Assembly: GCA_914767715.1 (NCBI GenBank)
Contig: OU612065.1
Location: forward strand, 27,158,001-27,218,000
Reading direction: 5' to 3'
Length of the DNA stretch: 60,000 nt
DNA from: Membranipora membranacea
Taxonomy: Eukaryota; Bryozoa; Gymnolaemata; Cheilostomatida; Membraniporidae
Part shown: piece after piece, positions 52,461 through 60,000 of the stretch
Numbering within the stretch: the first letter of the stretch is position 1
Layout: each line of letters starts with the position of its first letter
Position numbers and translations under genes: made by a program
Notes under the pieces: generated by a model
The model's database searches: none
What the model was told of the DNA's origin: nothing
The model's input: the letters and a program-made list of their open reading frames with translations, nothing else

Positions 52461-55400
52461 TTAAATGATGCTTTTCAGATGGAGCTCCTCAATTTCTTGT
52501 CTCATAGCCTCTTCCTCCTCTGCAGTGTTGTCTTTGACAGGAAGACGGGACGGTCCGATGTCCATCCCTAATAGTTTACTCATGGTTTTCTTAGCTCCGC
52601 CCCCTACGGAGAGGGAAAGTATAATACACTGGTTCAGATGCAATGTGAATATAAGATGAGATAAGATAAGAATTTATTGAAACTCTCGCAGAAACCATGG
52701 GGTTTATATATATGCGGTGTGTAGATAAATGTATATGCGGTACTTATAAATATCCAGTGAGTGTAAGTCCTGAGACAGGGTGATGGTCACAGCAAAGATT
52801 GGACTGTTTGAAGTAACAAGACATATAAATCCTAAAATTAACAGTTTAAAAAATAAAGAAAATTAATGCCTCAATTCAATGAATAACACAATCTAGGCCC
52901 AAGACCAACTGCTAAGACCTGTGATGTAGGCGGGTGTCTTAATACCTATTCAATTTTGTGTAACAGGTATTCTAAGTCGGTAAAGTGTACAAAAAGAGGG
53001 TGGTCTGACATTCTTACTAATCAGAGAAAGCCAGACGTCAAACTCATGATATGCAAAAAATAATACAAGATTTTAGTATAGTGGGAGTTGTTATAGGAGC
53101 GTTGGCGTCATTTGATGTGAAAAATCACTAAATTTATGCTTCAAGGTAGGCCCGATAGGTTTTATCAGCCGTAAGGGAGGAAAAGAGTTTAAAATATTAA
53201 ATGGTATGCATATCATGGGAACTGAATTTCAAATGAAGACAAGAATAACCAATCTGCTCAGCGTTTTCATCAGCATTGGAGCTGGGAGCTTGTGTTTGCA
53301 GAATATGCCCAGAGGTATCTCATGAAACAAGGTTTGGCAGGGAAATGTGATGACTCAAAACTAAGCCCAGTCTGCATAAGATTAAAAGTTCTCCTAAATT
53401 TTCTCTCATAGTGCTGTTACACGAGGTCTGATATATGGGGTTCTGATATATATATATAAATAAAGTAACTCGTTCATGTCGACAAGTTGTTATTTTCTTT
53501 TATTTATAAAATACTTATATGGAAACCCTAATTAAGATGTGTAATAATATTAAATCAAAAGTAATGACAACAATTCATATGCCTCTACTATGACAATCCA
53601 CACTAACGGTAATCCAGTGAGGTTATTAAATAAGAATAAGCAAGGTTTTTTTCGTTCAAACCCTAACGCTGAATTCGTTCCTAAGTTGTTTTCTCAAATC
53701 TGGTCAATCAAATAAGTAAACTATTTGGAATGAGACCTACATTCACTGCATAACGAAATCTCATAAGTTCAAGAGAACAACTTAGGAAAGACTCATTCAC
53801 TGGTCTAACAAGTTCTTATTCATGTCAGTAGGGAACTGTCTGAAATTTTGAAATGTTGATTTTGGTAGTACTCGAGAAAAACCTACTTGCATGCAGGGAG
53901 TTTGTGACAGCCTCCCAAACTCCCTGCTGCAGGTCACTTGTTCATTGGGGTTAGCTTCCCAGCTAACTACCAAAAGCATGATAGGACAACTCTCATTTGT
54001 GAATAATTGAGATAATGGGGAGTTCTACTTTTAGAATGTTCCAAATTCCCTGGTTATAACAAAGAGTAATGGTAACTATCACTCGTAGGTAATAAAACAA
54101 TGGCACTCTATTCAAAATACCAGCAACAATAAATTTTATTGTCCAGTTTTCCTCGATATGCCCTTACCATGAGAGGAAAGGTGAAAATCGTCTGTCAAAG
54201 ATCATTAATACAAACACCAGTATAAGAATTAAATACCAAAACAAGCTTCTATATGAGCAATAAAATAGTATGATTGATATAAACAGGAATTTTTGCTGCT
54301 CAGCGGCTCCCCATTTTTGGCAACCAATAGAGGGTAATGGGAAATCTCTGCATGGAAGGTAATTTTGAAAATAGTGCCCACATATGCTTGTTATGTACAT
54401 ATAGTACTTCATCAAATCTTCATCGGCTGATGGCCGGACAATAACAAAAGTAGTGGCGACTACTATATGCAAATGAAGGCGCCCATTCCTTAAGTAACTG
54501 GGGCCGCCAGTGCAACGACAAAAACTCAGCTAGCCACTAATTAGGGGCATTTAATAAAATCACGTTCTCAAAACTATCACAATGTTTGTTATGCATAAAC
54601 TCAAACAATTTAGAAAATTTTCACTCCGTCCGCAACACAGATTTGTTGGGAATATACACTTCATTATGTAAGCAAAGAATTAAGAGTTGATTTGCTACAT
54701 CATGGCGCCTCAGAATGAAACATTGGCTAAAGTAGGGAGGTGTTAAACAACAATGTGGAAGGTGAAGGTGTGATCTCAACTACTCTCCTGGGCCCCAATG
54801 ACTCACAAAGTCTATGCCTCAGACTAACAGTCAATAATATAAGCTTCTAATGTGGTAGCCAGAGTGAGCCAAATAAGCGGAACCTGTCCCAGCTTAGCAC
54901 ATTAATCTGTTTGTCAACAGGCAAACCTAAACACACAACAAACCCAAATTCTAATGAATCAAAAAAATGCTACACTTTACAGCAAACCTATAGCTCATCA
55001 TTACCTATATACATAGCTTGATTTCCTTAAGTCATAGACTCATAGGATACATTCATGTATCATTTACTTACCATACTTCTTGAGCAAGACTTGCAGAGTT
55101 TGTATGTTTTTCTACCAAAAAAAAACATTTTAAACCTTGACAATCAATATGCCGAGGTGTTTGTACAAAAACAAACCAATACCAAGATTACTAAATTATA
55201 AGAGTTGTAACATTTCAGCATTAATAACCTTCCTGAATTTTGACCTTTTATCGTGTGAAATATGATATTTTATATATAATTCGAAATACTGGTAATAAAA
55301 TAAATACCAAACACACGGATCAGTTTTTTGACGAGTCCTACAATATAACTTAGTGTAATTTTCAAACCTGCTGTTGCAGGGCAGCTTGCATATCGCCTCT

Positions 55401-58400
55401 ATCGTAAGCCTGAACCATCCGAGTGAAAATTCTTCCGGCAAATGTTAGACAGACAGGAATTCTCACACCCAGAGGCAGACCAGGTAGCAGTAACTGTAAA
55501 AGAGATTAACTGAGAAAATTCAAAACTATAATTATTTACGAGCCAAGATTGTAAAAAGTCTCTGACTCACATTTTCCACAACTCAAAAATAATTGCATCC
55601 GAGAACTCTTCATATTAGGGCCTTGCTGTCTTGTATGTGCTAGTATTGACACGCCATGGTACGTCTTCGATAGAATTTCCCAGCAAAGAGTCAAAGGGTG
55701 CACTGAAGTATAGCATTATGTGAGGTGTGCTTTGCACTGAACTGGTAGCATTATAGTATAGGAGCAAGTGTCAGCGTTATATTAGCAGTGGTAGATTATG
55801 CAGTTTGATGTTTACTCGCTCTGTATGACCGTGATGACAGCAAGGTCGATCACATAACATCGCTCAGCAAGATGGAGTCCAACAACAACATATCTAAATC
55901 CTCTCAGCCAGCGTCTTGGCCCACTTATCACTGGCATCACAAAAATAACTCACAAGGCTGATGGGTGGATGGGTGCACAATTGTAAACATGTAAAAACTT
56001 TTTTGGCACCTTTGACAGTTTTTGAAGTTGAAATACGCCACCACTTCCTTGACTCACCACCTGTGAGTACATGTCACTCAGCGGAAGGACTGACAACAAC
56101 GTAGACATAAAAGTCCATAACATAAACATGTATGTTGTGAGATTTTTGTGTGTAAAAGTGACATGCTTTCCTCTGTTACAGGAGCGAAAATACCGAGAAT
56201 TACCAACAGGATGTCTGAGTTAGATATCAACAAACCCCCTCTCCCCCACACAAGTTCACTCCCTCTTTAGAAGTTTTAGAAGTTCTTAGAACATTCTCCT
56301 TTTTAGGTAATTGTTTTCAATCATCTCCGAGGCGGAGATGGAAGCATGTTATTCCCGATAAAGGTAAACAGTTTAAAGTACATACTAATGTTTTTTTTTC
56401 TGATGCTTGCTGCACTGAGCATGTTAAGTGTTATATTTGAGATTGTTGATAATGTTCATCGTGAGAAATCAAACATGGCTGTAACCAAACATGCCACTTG
56501 GCGTTTTATGTGGGTGCAAAAAGTTTCTTTGATATTGATAACAGTGATTAGATAGTAGTGTGCAGGTGATGAATGAACCAACTAGAAAAGATTCAAGAGA
56601 AACCAACTCCAAACAGACTCTTAAACATTACACTGAAAACTTGAGCCAGGGACTCGGGGATAAACACCCTGCTTGAACATATCTGAACCAGCCTCAAAAC
56701 CAGCGTCTAAAATACTTCTGATAATACTGTCTGAACGGAACCCACCCGGATACTTCATCAAGGGGTTTGGTAACACTCTCAGTCTATGGCATCAGCAAGG
56801 TATTGAGGTTGTGTACACAGAAGTATAGCAAGACAGTAGTACCTGTACGATGTGTGCGAACAAAGATAATCACATTCATGATTGGTGATCATTTGGAGAT
56901 ATATGAAGTGTATTGCTCTTGAATCAACACGGGGCTGAGAGGTGCAAACTTATTCACTGTCGGTCAGCCAGGTGCAGCAGTCGGCAGTTTCATTAACAAA
57001 TCTACATAATGTGTGTGTATACAGATAGATAGATAGGGCCGCGGGAGCTCAATGAGTACGTATATGTGAATGTATACGTGGGGTGAACTGACGAGTATTG
57101 ATGAAGTGCGTAGGTGAGGGTCTGTATGAGAAATGAACAGCAGCAATATGTCATGTTTACATAAACCTCTTATCACTTCTTTATGTTTGCAAAATATCAC
57201 AATAAAACAAAAGCACTTTTCAAGCGTTAGGTGATCGCCTCGGACCAATCACTGTACATCTTTTCTGGAACGCATATGAGCCCTTTTTAGGCCTTTATAT
57301 GGCCTGGTAGTTCATTCTCCATGGTTTGAAATGAACCAATGGAATAGGAGTGACTCCGCTATCCATTAATACTTGCAAACCTATATAATCTCCAAGCTTG
57401 TAAAACAGTCTTTGATGGTACTGTAATAAGGTTTTACCTCATTTCCTGTGATGACTTGATATTTGCCGTCCTGGCTGTTCATGATAGCCCGGACGAGATA
57501 TGCCACCTCTCTTGATGACTGCTTCATTCCTCGAAATGTTGGGATCTTCTCTATGGCCACCTTGAACACGTCACCATTATCAACTGGGAAAACAAAGAAA
57601 CATGAAATTGAACTCCATATTATATTTTATTTCTATAAAAAAAATCTTTGCATAATCTGTGGTAATGCATGGAATTATTAATGTTAGGGTTGAACAGAGA
57701 CTGATATTTGAACTGTAACCTTTTGGCCGTAGGGGGGGTTGACCAGTTTATATGAGATGAAGTCGTTTTTTAGGTCCTCAGAAAAGGACAAGGGAGCACA
57801 CCTTTGCTATTGATAATTTTGGTAGGGGAACTCACAGTTGATACCAGTCATGAAGTTGATGTCATAGTAATAGAAAGGTGTGTTAGGAGCGGCAGCAGCT
57901 ATCTGACCAAGGCTCTCTACCAAAGTCTCTATAAACAGAATAAAACTTCACACCATAAATCATCTTTTTTGACAATAAATTGCTTTGTTAGATGTCAATC
58001 AGATCAGCTACATATTCACTATGGTTCCATGGGTCGATTTTGTGGTTCACTCCAATTTCGAATGGTTAGAATCCAGTGGTTTCTAACCATTCCCATGATG
58101 GGAAAAACATGAAAAGAATCTGCCCTTTGAAGGCATTGTGTGCAACGCCGCTAACCATTCAGCCACAACGCCAATTAGGAAATGTGCTGAATAAACACGG
58201 TTTGGATATTCGCGTCCAAAAAGTCATTCGTCACAATCGGAATTTGACTTTAATGCCATTTTCATGGGGCGATTACTACCGAAATCCTTACATAATCGAT
58301 CCATGGAACCATAGTGATTGTTCATTGTATTCTCTTACTGACTCGATGATGAGTTATGTAGTGATTAGTGAGAAATAAAATGGAGTGTAAAAATAAAAAT

Positions 58401-59619
58401 GAATTTTGCTGGCTTAACAGGTGAAAAGTGAGAAAAGGTAACAATTAGTGTCCCATTGTTTAAAAAGTATATGAACTAAAACTGTCTTCCCTCAAGTTGA
58501 TACCGTGCATGACAAATTTGTATTGACTAGATGAGACTGCTCAAAAATATAGGGCTGGTTTGATGAAATTGGAATAAGAGTTTGTGGAGGCCACTGCACT
58601 CATATATAGGAGATCTGATCACGTCATTAGAGGCTGACTGTCAGGAGAAATCTAAAAGTTTGTTATGACTTCTGTTTCATCGGAATGCCTCATCGGTGCT
58701 CGATTATCTCAATCTGGTTTGGCATGAAGCCATAACGAGGAGCAAGGTGGCAAAACACGTCGTCAGCTTGAGAAATTTGTTTTGACAAACAAGTAGACTC
58801 AGTGGTTGTGTTTAGCAAGTCAAGAAGTACTCGGTTGGTTGGAGGCAAAAAATTCTCATACCAACGCTACCTGAGTCACAATATAGCTGTTGATGGATTT
58901 GGGCCCAACGATCATTTACACAAGTTCCCAGAACTCTGATGACCAGGAAACTGTGTGACCCATGGTTTGAAATTCAATTCATAAGCGTCCCCCACCCTGT
59001 TGGCGTCAAACAAAGGTCAATAGACGTCTTCAATTTAAAAACAAACTTTTCATGCCTACAACAAGAAAGCGGAACTGTCATGATGACCTGGCTCAATTTA
59101 ACCACCTCGCAGTAAATGATGCTATCAGCGTTATGTTACTGGTTTGGGTCCATATTTTATATCATTTTGTGAGTTGATGCTTACCGACGTCTTTGGGCAA
59201 GAAAAAGAGTGGAGTGTGAGCGGAGATGGCCTCCACTCCTATGGACTCTGCGTGGGCGGCCTGCGAAAAAATCATACAGTGCAACAAAATAATGTTACTG
59301 CGCATAACTGGTCATGCTAAGTATAAGCTGGAATTGGTGTTCTTATTAATTTTTATTGTGCACAATTGGGCGGGTCAGCTTTTTCAACAAAAAAAGATAT
59401 TAGAGGCACAAGAAAATATATTGAAATCTCTATTCAATAGTGGGAGATCATCCGGGATAGCCTTTTTTTCAGCCTACTAGACCAGAAAATGTAAATACAT
59501 GCAAATCTACAGACTGAGACAATTATTGACAGCTTCAAAAGCTTGTCTTGGGAAAACGTTTTACCAGTTTGCAGGCATCTCTCAAATTGGTACAGCTGAC
59601 ATTCAGGACCAGCTGAAAT
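52461..59619 (-). CDS. NPL: N-acetylneuraminate lyase-like (DHDPS superfamily), 3' part
   Basis: Seven exons join in phase: 59619-59565, 59260-59185, 57928-57836, 57583-57438, 55493-55368, 55111-55072 and 52603-52461 (TAA). They cover about three quarters of a lyase: HAESIGVEAISAHTPLFF, PFYYYDINFMTGIN (the catalytic tyrosine motif), KIPTFRGMKQSS (the Schiff-base lysine after GM), GDMQAAL and MDIGPSRLP near the C-terminus. Family members cleave sialic acid to N-acetylmannosamine and pyruvate; related aldolases share the fold, so substrate is inferred from similarity to NPL (KIPTFQG-type and GPPRLP-type motifs). The N-terminal strand with the GTTGE-type pyruvate-binding motif is not in the window. 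The exon at 55493 ends at a weak donor (GTTTGA). The first exon listed could alternatively start at 59612. Confidence 0.85.
52604..55071. other. 2.5-kb last intron of the lyase-like gene
   Basis: No exon of the lyase is missing across it. It contains a short hairpin (53896-53931) and AT-rich sequence. It could host exons of the unknown gene at 51137-51648, but none was convincing. Confidence 0.45.
53896..53931. repeat. Short hairpin, GCAGGGAGTTTG arms
   Basis: GCAGGGAGTTTGTGA and its near-complement TCCCAAACTCCCTGC are separated by about six bases. The related word GGGAGTTTGGGACA also occurs at about 16946 and 22563. Confidence 0.8.
58017..58316. mobile_element. 300-bp inverted-repeat element in the lyase intron
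   Basis: The 23-bp ends CACTATGGTTCCATGGGTCG... and (inverted) CACTATGGTTCCATGGATCG... differ by one base. Both flanks read ATT (58014-58016 and 58317-58319), a possible 3-bp target duplication. Inside is a second perfect palindrome with 12-bp arms GAATGGTTAGAA (58060-58071) and TTCTAACCATTC (58081-58092). On the minus strand, TGGCTGAATGGTTAGCGG resembles a tRNA A-box, but no matching B-box was found at the expected place. Confidence 0.75.
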
Positions 59620-59933
59620 CTGCAAAATATAAAAAAAATCACCAAATGAGATAATCATGAGCTGGAAATTGTATAGTAGATTATATAAATAAAAGCCTCG
59701 ATAAATTCAGTATGATTATATACTATTCAAGAAGAGGGAGAAAGAACAGCTGTCCGCACAGGATAGATGTACCAGCTCCCAGCACCCTCGGGTGTATACT
59801 TCTCCTTCTCCATGATATAAGAGCAATTTCAAAATATGAAGGCCGCTCAAAATCGATTAGATGAAATACGGTTGAAGGCAAAAAAAAAGTACAAGCAACG
59901 ATAAACTTATTGTCAATTTTTTGTGCATCACAG

Positions 59934-60000
59934 CTTGAGGCAGCTGTCGAGGAAAAGATGAAGTATAACGTTCAGAGGAAGAGGGAGAGTGTGTCTGGAT
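59934..60000 (+). CDS. Possible internal exon of a plus-strand coiled-coil gene (edge)
   Basis: A good acceptor (TTTTTTGTGCATCACAG) precedes an open, highly charged sequence LEAAVEEKMKYNVQRKRES that runs to the window end. Composition suggests a coiled coil. Only 67 nt are visible, so this is weak. Confidence 0.28.

Noticed and set aside
59729-59813. Minus-strand frame MEKEKYTPEGAGSWYIYP as a possible first exon of the lyase-like gene
   Set aside because: No donor fits, and the expected pyruvate-binding motif exon is absent between it and 59619.
59836-59904. Plus-strand frame MKAAQNRLDEIRLKAKKK as the exon before 59934
   Set aside because: The only nearby donor gives the wrong phase and creates a stop in the next exon.

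Overview
This is a eukaryotic nuclear window, almost certainly from an invertebrate animal. Genes are split into many short exons with GT-AG introns, AATAAA signals follow several stop codons, and the gene content is animal-like: a short dystrophin-family protein with WW and ZZ domains, calcyphosine-like, MTAP, hexosaminidase D and a C2H2 zinc-finger protein. The DNA is AT-rich, has long poly-C/poly-G runs, and is rich in small inverted-repeat elements. I cannot name the species; an early-branching marine animal is possible but unproven.

Layout, left to right: F-box protein (minus, runs off the left edge, about 3110 to <1); orphan secreted protein (plus, 5879-8473, complete); membrane-anchored hexosaminidase D-like (minus, 14573-9702, complete, 8 exons); C2H2 zinc-finger protein (plus, 17211-21449, complete, 8 exons); calcyphosine-like EF-hand protein (minus, 25756-21997, complete, 5 exons); MTAP (plus, 28888-32696, complete, 7 exons); short dystrophin-family protein (minus, 45012-33597, complete, 12 exons). 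These seven genes strictly alternate in strand, giving head-to-head promoter intervals and tail-to-tail ends. Next comes a tandemly duplicated tRNA-Ile(AAU)/tRNA-Ala(AGC) pair (46.5-50.0 kb), with a LINE reverse-transcriptase remnant in one unit only. The right end holds a terminal exon of an unknown gene (51648-51137, minus) and the 3' part of an N-acetylneuraminate lyase-like gene (minus, 59619-52461), whose N-terminal exons lie outside or were not found.

I built the gene models by hand by joining exons whose reading-frame phase and splice sites agree. Every model marked complete sums to a whole number of codons with one open frame. There is no operon logic. Functionally the window mixes methionine salvage (MTAP), sugar catabolism (HEXD, NPL-like), calcium binding (CAPSL), a dystrophin-type adaptor, transcription (zinc finger) and ubiquitin targeting (F-box).

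The non-genic sequence is dominated by foldback/MITE-type repeats: a TA-flanked 512-bp long-arm foldback in two copies, a hAT-like 650-bp MITE with near-matching 8-bp flanks, a 369-bp MITE in an MTAP intron, a 300-bp inverted-repeat element, a 1.25-kb element whose end motif also occurs as tiny solo palindromes, and several 30-130 bp hairpins. I found no single obviously new molecular system. The most unusual signals are the duplicated tRNA pair with a compensatory acceptor-stem change and the dense hairpin repeat landscape.
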